DNA of 34,407 nt, from positions 1 to 34,407 of the forward strand of contig DATMWB010000035.1 of assembly GCA_035562735.1 (NCBI GenBank), in the 5' to 3' direction. The stretch's first letter is position 1. Each line of letters starts with the position of its first letter. The DNA comes from UBA12158 sp035562735. Lineage in GTDB: Bacteria > Patescibacteriota > Microgenomatia > UBA12405. The notes beneath the pieces are model-generated. The model made no database searches, was not told the DNA's origin, and saw only the letters and a list, made by a program, of their open reading frames with translations. This document shows positions 23,779 through 29,363 of the stretch, one piece after another. A program made the position numbers and the translations under genes.

Positions 23779-24311
23779 AAGACCACCTCCATTCCCTCAG
23801 GTAAATTGTCTTTGTCTACCTTGAGAGCCTCAATTGATTCTAAATTTTCACTATCAAAAGCATCTAAAAATGTTTTTAAATCTTTTTCCTTCGACTCAAA
23901 ATCAACAGGTATTACATAATTTGCTGCTGATTTTTTTGCCACATCTACTGCAATATCTCCCACACTAACCAATAATACATCAGCTTCTTCTAGTTTTTCC
24001 TTTTTCTTTTCAGTAATTTCACCTTCAATTTTTCCCACAATTACTAGTTTTATTCCATCAACAGTCAGTGCATACATCGAATTTACTCCATTAATCTCCA
24101 CCCCCCCTATCTCATATTCACCAGGACCACATATAACCACCTTCGAAGCCTCCTCTCCCAATTTAACAAAATTTCTTTCTTTTTCAGTAAAAATTACCAC
24201 TCTAGCATCATTGCTTTTCCCGTCAAAGTCGCCCTTACTTGGATTTATCCATACATTTTCCTTTTTTCCTTTTAAATATATTCTATTTTCGCCAAAGTAT
24301 TTAATTTCCAT
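23760..24311 (-). CDS. MBL-fold-like protein without the metal-binding motif
   Basis: 183 residues. 'FGENRIYLKGKKENVWINP' and 'VICGPGEYEIGGVEINGV' follow the pattern of UlaG-type metallo-beta-lactamase-fold proteins, but the HxHxDH motif and later histidine ligands are absent, so it is probably not an active hydrolase. The central part is Lys/Glu-rich. TATCAT lies 6 bases before the ATG on the minus strand (leaderless type). It precedes dnaB with overlap, so the two share an mRNA; the 3' end of this gene supplies the dnaB ribosome-binding site. Confidence 0.65.
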   Translation of the reverse strand: MEIKYFGENRIYLKGKKENVWINPSKGDFDGKSNDARVVIFTEKERNFVKLGEEASKVVICGPGEYEIGGVEINGVNSMYALTVDGIKLVIVGKIEGEITEKKKEKLEEADVLLVSVGDIAVDVAKKSAANYVIPVDFESKEKDLKTFLDAFDSENLESIEALKVDKDNLPEGMEVVLLKTMQ

Positions 24312-24315
24312 AGCC

Positions 24316-24323
24316 TTATGATA
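24316..24323. promoter_or_regulatory. overlapping divergent -10 boxes
   Basis: TTATGATA provides TATGAT on the plus strand, toward the Ig-like gene, and TATCAT on the minus strand, 6 bases before the MBL-like ATG. Another compact bidirectional promoter. Confidence 0.4.
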
Positions 24324-24338
24324 ACATTAAACCATCCT

Positions 24339-24797
24339 ATGATTAAGGAATTATCTTTAGCCGTAATCTTCGGCCTTCTAATTGGTTTCGGACTTACTGG
24401 TACTTTTTTTTACGTAAAAAAAAGTTATAAACAGCCCAAATCTGAACCTAATATTATCATCCCCACTCTTGCTCCAGAACCAAATACCAATCAAAAACTC
24501 TCCCCATCCCCCAACCCCAGCTCTACCCCTGACCTTGAGATAACCTCACCACAAAACAATGATATTGTAAGTACTAGTAAAACAAGTCTTAAAGGTATTT
24601 CATCACCAAACAGCCTTATAATCATTACAACACCATTAAAAAACTATCATTTATATGCCCAAGCTTCTGGAGAATTTTCCCAAAGCATCGACTTAGAAGG
24701 AGGCTTAAATGCTATCAATATTACCTCCATAAATTCAGAAGACCAAGAAAATCACATTGAAATATTTGTTACTTTTTCAACAACAAAACTAGAATGA
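24339..24797 (+). CDS. membrane-anchored protein with a bacterial Ig-like domain
   Basis: 152 residues from the ATG at 24339 (MIKELSLAVIFG...); an earlier ATG at 24318 overlaps the promoter. One N-terminal membrane helix (~5-25), a Pro/Ser/Asn-rich spacer ('SPSPNPSSTPDL'), then a single Ig-like fold: 'LEITSPQNNDIVSTSKTSLKG' with 'GEFSQSIDLEGGLNAINITS', a pattern common in bacterial surface proteins. Likely extracytoplasmic binding or structural role. The stop overlaps the start of the next gene by 4 bases (ATGA), so they are translationally coupled. Confidence 0.72.
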   Translation: MIKELSLAVIFGLLIGFGLTGTFFYVKKSYKQPKSEPNIIIPTLAPEPNTNQKLSPSPNPSSTPDLEITSPQNNDIVSTSKTSLKGISSPNSLIIITTPLKNYHLYAQASGEFSQSIDLEGGLNAINITSINSEDQENHIEIFVTFSTTKLE

Positions 24798-25471
24798 CAA
24801 AAACAATAAATATGTTTCTATTTTTAATTCTTGTTTCTAGTTTCTCGTTTCTAGTTTCTCCTTTAAATGCCCAAACCCCTACCAATACCACAGGTGACGA
24901 TATCCAAAAATTTCGTGAAGTAATTCAACAAAAGGTTAAGGAAAAACTTCAAGAAATTAGTCAAGACAAAACTATTCTTAATCCCAAAAAAGCCTATCTT
25001 GGAACCATAACTGAAATTAACGACAATCTCCTAAAAATTGATTCAAAAACCAAAATTTACGAGTTTACAATCAGTGATGATGCCACCTTTGTAAACTTAA
25101 AACAGACAAGAATTAAAAAAACAGACTTGAAAGTAGGTCAGGATGTATTGGTCCTTAGTCTTACAAAAGACACTATCACTCTTGCAAAAAAAATCATTAT
25201 TGTCGATCCTAGCAAACTAACCAACAACAAAAATGTAACATTAGGAAAAATCGCCGACATATCCCCCACTACATCCGTCCTCGTCCTCATCCCCACCAAC
25301 AACAAAAACCGTGAACTACAAATAAAAACTGATACAAAAACAGAAATAATCGATAAAAACAATAAAACAATAAAATTTTCTGATTTAAAAAAGGGTCAAA
25401 AGATAGTTTGTGTTTACACAAATAGTCAAAATGCTACCTACCCAGCACAAAAGATTATTGCCCTTGATTAA
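24794..25471 (+). CDS. exported protein with two similar beta-rich repeats (DUF5666-like)
   Basis: 225 residues. Signal peptide about 1-26 ('FLFLILVSSFSFLVSPLNAQ'). After a charged helix (~35-60) there are two related beta modules: 'KKAYLGTITEINDNLLKID...DLKVGQDVLVLS' and 'NVTLGKIADISPTTSVLVL...DLKKGQKIVCVYT'. Each has G-x-I-x-x-I and a later L-K-x-G-Q, the look of small OB/barrel-like DUF5666 modules in extracytoplasmic proteins. Function unknown. Coupled to the upstream Ig-like gene. Its stop is only 6 bases before the -35 of the histidine-leader promoter. Confidence 0.7.
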   Translation: MTKTINMFLFLILVSSFSFLVSPLNAQTPTNTTGDDIQKFREVIQQKVKEKLQEISQDKTILNPKKAYLGTITEINDNLLKIDSKTKIYEFTISDDATFVNLKQTRIKKTDLKVGQDVLVLSLTKDTITLAKKIIIVDPSKLTNNKNVTLGKIADISPTTSVLVLIPTNNKNRELQIKTDTKTEIIDKNNKTIKFSDLKKGQKIVCVYTNSQNATYPAQKIIALD

Positions 25472-25477
25472 CTTCAA

Positions 25478-25505
25478 TTGACTTTAGATTTTTTACTGTT
25501 AAAAT
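25478..25505 (+). promoter_or_regulatory. promoter of the histidine leader / tRNA-His transcript
   Basis: TTGACT at 25478-25483 and TAAAAT at 25500-25505, 16-base spacer. Expected start is about 25512, only three bases before the leader-peptide ATG. Confidence 0.6.
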
Positions 25506-25514
25506 ACACTCAAC

Positions 25515-25562
25515 ATGATATATGCAAAAGTGATTTCAAAACATCACCATACCACCAAGTAA
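25515..25562 (+). CDS. candidate histidine leader peptide
   Basis: A 15-codon mini-ORF, MIYAKVISKHHHTTK, with three adjacent His codons (25542-25550) and a TAA stop at 25560-25562. The -10 box ends 9 bases before its ATG, the same spacing seen before leaderless genes elsewhere in the window. It stands directly before mutually exclusive hairpins and 130 bases before tRNA-His. It resembles the His-rich leader of enterobacterial his operons in logic, not in sequence. Confidence 0.6.
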   Translation: MIYAKVISKHHHTTK

Positions 25563-25618
25563 TTGGCGGTAATTGCTATATCAATTAACCAGAACCGCCA
25601 AAAAGGCGGTTTTTTCTT
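25563..25618 (+). promoter_or_regulatory. antiterminator/terminator switch (transcription attenuator)
   Basis: TTGGCGGT (25563-25570), immediately after the leader stop codon, can pair with ACCGCCAA (25594-25601), helped by AATTG/CAATT (25571-25575 with 25582-25586). The same ACCGCC (25594-25599) alternatively pairs with GGCGGT (25605-25610), followed by a T-rich run, forming an intrinsic terminator. A ribosome stalled on the His codons leaves 25563-25570 free; a ribosome at the stop codon covers it. Confidence 0.65.
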
Positions 25619-25620
25619 TT
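25594..25620 (+). terminator. intrinsic terminator (ACCGCC-AAAAA-GGCGGT, T-rich tail)
   Basis: Six to seven GC-rich pairs, five-base loop, then TTTTTCTTTT. It ends transcripts between the DUF5666-like gene and tRNA-His. It could be the plain terminator of the upstream gene, but its 5' arm is shared with the alternative hairpin described for the attenuator. Confidence 0.9.
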
Positions 25621-25667
25621 CTTTAGGTGAAATTTTGAACAAAGTGCTAAAATTTTCCTAAAGACAA

Positions 25668-25685
25668 GACTCCGATTTATCGGAG
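25668..25685. repeat. copy 1 of a small hairpin repeat (GACTCC-RATTTAT-CGGAG)
   Basis: GACTCCGATTTATCGGAG forms a 6-bp stem (CTCCGA/TCGGAG) with loop TTTA, seven bases before the tRNA-His 5' end. A near-identical copy (17 of 18 bases) lies at 26008-26025. Confidence 0.7.
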
Positions 25686-25691
25686 CAACAT

Positions 25692-25769
25692 GGTGGTTGT
25701 AGCTCAGTTGGTTAGAGCGTCCCCCTGTGGAGGGGAAGGTCGAGGGTTCGAGTCCCTTCAGCTACCCCA
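25692..25769 (+). tRNA. tRNA-His (anticodon GTG) with encoded G-1 and CCA
   Basis: Cloverleaf: acceptor GTGGTTG/CAGCTAC (with G3-U70 and U5-G68 wobbles), D stem GCTC/GAGC, anticodon stem TCCCC/GGGGA with loop CTGTGGA, T stem GAGGG/CCCTT. Anticodon GTG reads histidine codons. The extra G at 25692 pairs as G-1 with C73 at 25766, the identity feature of tRNA-His. The next bases 25767-25769 are CCA, unlike the other two tRNAs here. It lies downstream of the candidate His attenuator. Confidence 0.95.
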
Positions 25770-25889
25770 AGGTATTCCGAAGTTATTAAGCGTAGGATAC
25801 CCAAACAATATGTTTGTAAAATTTAATTTTTTTCATCACACCCATACCGTGGTCACCAACCAGCGGGGTGTTGTTACGGCCATTACGTC

Positions 25890-25912
25890 ATTGCGAGCAT
25901 AAGCGAAGCAAT
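25890..25912. repeat. REP-like palindromic element
   Basis: ATTGCGAGC, a short AT centre, and GCGAAGCAAT form an imperfect inverted repeat (ATTGC/GCAAT at the ends). Sequences of this 'cattgcgagc...gaagcaatct' type are dispersed repeats in many unrelated bacterial genomes, as far as I recall. Only one copy is visible here. Confidence 0.5.
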
Positions 25913-25925
25913 CTATTTTATAATC

Positions 25926-25959
25926 AAAATCCCCGTAAATTCGGGGATTTTCGTTTTTT
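25926..25959 (+). terminator. intrinsic terminator downstream of tRNA-His
   Basis: AAAATCCCCG-TAAATT-CGGGGATTTT, then CG and a run of eight T. Ten-pair stem; separates the tRNA-His transcript from the 26056 gene. Confidence 0.9.
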
Positions 25960-26007
25960 TTGGGACAAAATTTGGAATTTTACCACACAATTTTGCCTTA
26001 CAAATAC

Positions 26008-26025
26008 GACTCCAATTTATCGGAG
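26008..26025. repeat. copy 2 of the small hairpin repeat
   Basis: GACTCCAATTTATCGGAG differs from copy 1 (25668-25685) at one base, which breaks one pair of the stem. It lies 30 bases before the ATG of the 26056 gene. Confidence 0.65.
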
Positions 26026-26055
26026 TATATCTCCCCTAAACATTAAATTAAAAAT

Positions 26056-26634
26056 ATGAAAGAAAATATAAACAAATCTCAATCAAATCCAGTTGAGAAA
26101 AGAAAAACAATGGACATTTACAATTTTGATCAAACTTTCACCATTCCACCCGCACCAGAAGAACCATTGCGAAGAGATGGTTACAAATGGGTAGAAAAAG
26201 AAAATCGATGGACTGTCGACATTTCTCAAAGTCAAACCAAAAGATTTGAAATAATGTTGAAAAAAGATCCAAACAGTTCTGTTAGATCTGTTCTTGCTAA
26301 AGAACGTCAACTTGACGGTTATGAGCAAATTCTTAGAACACCTCCTGAACCAGGGGGTGATACAACTATTTGGCCAAACGGATATAAAAGAGTTTGGAAT
26401 CCAGAAAATGGTATGTGGGATTGTTTTTCAGACAGAATTACCGATCCTCCAAAAGAAGGAGATGCCAACATTAGGCGTAATTACTATTACACTAATGAAA
26501 ATGACGAGAACGGCAAATTTATTGAAAAAATGGACGAATATAAATGGTTAGTAAATCAAGATAAGTGGGTAAAAACTACCTATCTAAGATTAACATTTGA
26601 AATTCTCCCAAGTCCTCAAAAGATTTCAGAATAG
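26056..26634 (+). CDS. unknown protein built of three PP...GYKW...W repeats
   Basis: 192 residues, soluble, hydrophilic, no signal peptide. I do not recognise a family, but the sequence contains a threefold motif: residues 31-52 (PPAPEEP...DGYKWVEKENRW), 96-121 (PPEPGGD...NGYKRVWNPENGMW) and 131-171 (PPKEGD...DEYKWLVNQDKW). Each starts with PP, reaches an aromatic G/E-Y-K core and ends in N-x-x-W or Q-x-x-W. Such short aromatic repeats are usually beta hairpins for binding ligand or protein. A second ATG at codon 19 is possible. A strong hairpin follows the stop. It lies between tRNA-His and hisS but has terminators on its upstream side. Confidence 0.65.
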   Translation: MKENINKSQSNPVEKRKTMDIYNFDQTFTIPPAPEEPLRRDGYKWVEKENRWTVDISQSQTKRFEIMLKKDPNSSVRSVLAKERQLDGYEQILRTPPEPGGDTTIWPNGYKRVWNPENGMWDCFSDRITDPPKEGDANIRRNYYYTNENDENGKFIEKMDEYKWLVNQDKWVKTTYLRLTFEILPSPQKISE

Positions 26635-26639
26635 TATAT

Positions 26640-26672
26640 TTTTCAAGACGTGCTAGCAACACGTCTTGAAAA
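26640..26672. terminator. long hairpin after the repeat-protein gene (possible terminator)
   Basis: TTTTCAAGACGTG (26640-26652), loop CTAGCAA, CACGTCTTGAAAA (26660-26672): 13 perfect pairs. No real T-run follows on the plus strand, so termination may be weak; it could also be an mRNA 3'-end stabiliser. Confidence 0.55.
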
Positions 26673-26709
26673 TAAAATTTAATTATTCTTACAATGTTAA
26701 AATCAATCT

Positions 26710-27948
26710 ATGAATAACAATGCACCACAAACGTTAAAAGGTTTTCGGGATTATTTGCCCGAGACCATGGCCGTTAGAAACTATGTCAAAAACCTTTTGA
26801 CCGAAACTTTTGAAGAATTCGGTTTCGAACCCCTTGAAACTCCAACCCTCGAGTATTCCTCAACCCTTATGGGTAAGTATGGAGAAGAAGCCGATAAAAT
26901 GGTTTATTCCTTTCAAGACCAAGGAGAACGTCAAATTGGTCTCCGATACGATCTTACTGTCCCAACAGCTAAAGTATTAGCAATCTATGGTTCTCGAATT
27001 CCCATGCCTTTTAAACGTTATCAAATCCAACCAGTATGGCGCGCTGACAAACCTCAAAAGGGACGATATCGTGAATTTGTCCAATGTGATATTGATGTCT
27101 TTGGCACCACTTCCCCCATCGCTGATGCTGAAATTGTTGCCGTCATTTATTCGACACTCAATAAATTAAATTTTAAAAAATTTTCCATTCGTCTAAATAG
27201 TCGCAATGTTTTAAAAGGTATCTTAAGTCAAAGCGGTATAAATGAAAACCAAAATTCGGCCCTTCAAAGCCTCGATAAATTCCAAAAGATAGGTGAAGAT
27301 GGAGTACTAAAAGAACTCATTAGTAAAGGTTTTTCTCAGGTTCAAGTTGACTCCCTCTTCAAATATATCAAAATAGCCAAACCTGATGAAAATTTACAAG
27401 CCGTCTTTGACGCCATCAAGGCTTTTGGTGTTCCCAAGACCGCTTTTATCTTTGATCCCACCATGGTTCGTGGCCTCGATTATTATACCGGCACAATTTT
27501 TGAAACCTATGTTGAAGAACCAAAAATTGGTTCCATCACTGGTGGTGGTCGTTATGACAACCTAATCAAAGTTCTTGGTGGTCCAAACACTCCTGCAGTC
27601 GGTACTAGTTTAGGTTTTGATCGCATCGTTGATTGCATTGTTGAATTAAACTTATTACCAGAATTAGCCAAAACTAAGGTCAAAGTTATGGTTGGTAATT
27701 TTGGAACAGACACACAAAGTGAGTCTTTGAAATTAACTTCGCTTCTTCGGAACAACAACATTCCTGCCATCTTTTATCCTGATGCTGACAAAATTGGCAA
27801 ACAATTTAAATATGCTTCAGAAAAAAACATTCCCTTTGTCGCCCTTATTGGAAGTAATGAGGCAGTAAATAATGAAGTTACCCTCAAAAATATGAACACT
27901 GGCGAACAAAAGACCCTCAAACAAAGTGATATCATAAATAATCTATAA
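26710..27948 (+). CDS. hisS: histidyl-tRNA synthetase
   Basis: 412 residues, a normal class II HisRS. Motif 1 region 'LKGFRDYLPETMAVRNYV', motif 2 region 'RYQIQPVWRADKPQKGRYREFVQCDIDVFG', the HisRS signature 'MVRGLDYYTGTIFETYV', motif 3 'TSLGFDRI', and a C-terminal anticodon-binding domain (~325-412). It charges tRNA-His, whose gene lies about 0.9 kb upstream. A TACAAT at 26690-26695 lies 14 bases before the ATG. Whether the His attenuator affects it is doubtful, because a strong terminator (25926-25959) and a long hairpin (26640-26672) lie between. Confidence 0.95.
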   Translation: MNNNAPQTLKGFRDYLPETMAVRNYVKNLLTETFEEFGFEPLETPTLEYSSTLMGKYGEEADKMVYSFQDQGERQIGLRYDLTVPTAKVLAIYGSRIPMPFKRYQIQPVWRADKPQKGRYREFVQCDIDVFGTTSPIADAEIVAVIYSTLNKLNFKKFSIRLNSRNVLKGILSQSGINENQNSALQSLDKFQKIGEDGVLKELISKGFSQVQVDSLFKYIKIAKPDENLQAVFDAIKAFGVPKTAFIFDPTMVRGLDYYTGTIFETYVEEPKIGSITGGGRYDNLIKVLGGPNTPAVGTSLGFDRIVDCIVELNLLPELAKTKVKVMVGNFGTDTQSESLKLTSLLRNNNIPAIFYPDADKIGKQFKYASEKNIPFVALIGSNEAVNNEVTLKNMNTGEQKTLKQSDIINNL

Positions 27949-27969
27949 TTTCTGATATAATAAGAACCT

Positions 27970-28236
27970 ATGAAACCAGGAATTCACCCTACTTATTTTG
28001 ACAATTGCCAGGTCACTTGTGCCTGTGGCAACAAATTTACTACCGGCTCCACTCTCGAGAAAATCGAAGTCGAGGTCTGCAGTAAATGCCATCCATTCTT
28101 CACAGGTCAACAAAAATTTGTTGACATCAAAGGAAGAATCGATAAATTTAAAGAAAAACAGGCTCAAGGTGTTGCATATAATGCTGCCAAAAAAGCCAAA
28201 GCTGCCAAAAAAGCCAAGGAAGAAAAAACTAATTAG
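27970..28236 (+). CDS. rpmE: 50S ribosomal protein bL31, zinc-binding form
   Basis: 88 residues. 'MKPGIHPTYFDNCQVTCACGNKFTTGST' and 'VEVCSKCHPFFTGQQKFVDIKGRIDKF' are diagnostic. The cysteines C17-x-C19 and C37-x-x-C40 make the C+ zinc-binding form. The C-terminus is extended by an Ala/Lys-rich tail. TATAAT at 27956-27961 is 8 bases before the ATG (leaderless type). The downstream neighbour is prfA, a common gene order. Confidence 0.96.
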   Translation: MKPGIHPTYFDNCQVTCACGNKFTTGSTLEKIEVEVCSKCHPFFTGQQKFVDIKGRIDKFKEKQAQGVAYNAAKKAKAAKKAKEEKTN

Positions 28237-28243
28237 CTAATTT

Positions 28244-28282
28244 AAGCCGTCAACCATATAATCTATTTATGTTTGGCGGCTT
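28244..28282. promoter_or_regulatory. hairpin with a TATAAT in its loop, before prfA
   Basis: AAGCCGTCAA (28244-28253) pairs with TTGGCGGCTT (28273-28282) with one G-U. The loop holds TATAAT (28257-28262) followed six bases later by an ATG opening a 10-codon mini-ORF (28269-28301, MFGGFLLTTN, stop TAA). No U-run follows the stem. Could end the rpmE transcript, start the prfA transcript, or both. Confidence 0.4.
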
Positions 28283-28328
28283 CTTGTTAACTACTAACTA
28301 AATAACTATTTAACTAATTATCTAAATC

Positions 28329-29042
28329 ATGCCAATATCAAACTCAAACATTGCCATTCTCGAATTTCGTATCGGGCCTGGTGGACAAGAAGCTCAACTA
28401 TGGCTCGAAGACTTGATGCGTATGTATATTCGTTATTCCGAAAAAGTGGGTTGGAAAGTAAATTATCTTGATAATGATATTTTAAAAATAAGTGGCTTAG
28501 ACGCTTACAATCAATTCAAATGGGAAACTGGTACTCACCGAGTTCAACGTATCCCCTTGACCGAAAAAAGAGGTCGCATTCAGACCTCTACTGCCGCCGT
28601 CGCTGTTTATCCTCAGGTTACCTCACATGATATCGTCGTCAACCCTGATGATGTCGAGATGACCGCCTCAAGAGCTGGTGGAAATGGTGGCCAAAATGTT
28701 AACAAAGTATCTACTGCCGTCCGAATTTTACATAAACCTACAGGACTCACCTTCTCCGTTCGTCAAGAGCGCTCTCAAGAACAAAACAGGGCTATAGCTA
28801 TGGATCTTCTCCGTGCCAAACTTTGGCAAATAGAAGAAGATAAAAAAACCTCCCAATTAGGCACAACTCGTGATAAGGTTGGTCTAGCTATGCGAGCAGA
28901 TAAAATTCGCTCTTATAATTATCCAAGAAATCAAATCAAAGATCATCGTATCGACAAAGATTTCAATCTAACCAAATGCCTAAATGGAGATTTAACCGAC
29001 CTTTTACTCGAACTAACAGTTCTTGACGAACCTGAAAAATAA
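28329..29042 (+). CDS. prfA: peptide chain release factor 1, lacking domain 1
   Basis: 237 residues against about 355 in E. coli. The sequence begins directly at the start of the core ('ILEFRIGPGGQEAQLWLEDLMRMY', equivalent to E. coli 'LEVRAGTGGDEA...'). The stop-recognition tripeptide position reads PLT in 'HRVQRIPLTEKRGRIQTS' (PxT type, RF1-like; RF2 has SPF), and the catalytic loop is 'ASRAGGNGGQNVNKVST' with GGQ. 'IRSYNYPRNQIKDHRI' completes the signature. The ~100-residue N-terminal domain cannot lie upstream: only 92 bases separate this ATG from rpmE and a TAA precedes it in frame. Expected to release peptides at UAA/UAG. Confidence 0.85.
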   Translation: MPISNSNIAILEFRIGPGGQEAQLWLEDLMRMYIRYSEKVGWKVNYLDNDILKISGLDAYNQFKWETGTHRVQRIPLTEKRGRIQTSTAAVAVYPQVTSHDIVVNPDDVEMTASRAGGNGGQNVNKVSTAVRILHKPTGLTFSVRQERSQEQNRAIAMDLLRAKLWQIEEDKKTSQLGTTRDKVGLAMRADKIRSYNYPRNQIKDHRIDKDFNLTKCLNGDLTDLLLELTVLDEPEK

Positions 29043-29072
29043 ATTGTATCACTTTGATATAATAAACAAAGA

Positions 29073-29363
29073 ATGAGGGAACGAATTTGCTGCCAACTTA
29101 CACCCAATAATTTATGTTGTAATCCAGCTGGTGACGGTTTATGTGGCACATCTGATACTAGCGCTGAAATAGGTTGCCCAATCGCTCGGGAAAAAATACT
29201 CGAAATATTTAGAGAATACACAAAAACCCATCCAATCCGCTTAAATTTGTATAGCACTACCCCCAATTCTCTAGCTCTAAAAAAACATCCAAATCATCCC
29301 AGTATTGCCAGAGTATCTGATGGAATCCTCTACGATAATTCAAAAAAAGCTATCAAACCTTAA
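29073..29363 (+). CDS. small Cys-rich protein of unknown function
   Basis: 96 residues. Six cysteines lie in the first 35 residues with regular spacing: C6-C7, seven residues, C15-C16, seven residues, C24, ten residues, C35. No signal peptide, so in a reducing cytoplasm the cysteines more likely bind a metal or Fe-S cluster than form disulfides. The rest is basic ('LNLYSTTPNSLALKKHPNHP'). No family recognised. TATAAT at 29058-29063 lies 9 bases before the ATG, so this is a leaderless-type gene. Its 3' end overlaps the convergent htrA stop by 4 bases. Confidence 0.65.
   Translation: MRERICCQLTPNNLCCNPAGDGLCGTSDTSAEIGCPIAREKILEIFREYTKTHPIRLNLYSTTPNSLALKKHPNHPSIARVSDGILYDNSKKAIKP

Larger units (their letters stand above)
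25770..26055. other. non-coding gap with three structural elements
   Basis: No credible ORF (short frames only). Contains a REP-like palindrome (25890-25912), an intrinsic terminator (25926-25959) and the second copy of the small hairpin repeat (26008-26025), which stands about 30 bases before the next gene. Confidence 0.6.

Noticed and set aside
22468..24311. TGA recoded as glycine or tryptophan, to extend dnaB upstream through 23797-23799.
   Set aside because: TGA serves as a normal stop here, for example the ATGA overlap at 8299-8302, and the conserved DnaB N-terminus is already complete without reading through.
25690..25902. ORF covering tRNA-His.
   Set aside because: It is a translation of the tRNA gene and the following non-coding sequence.
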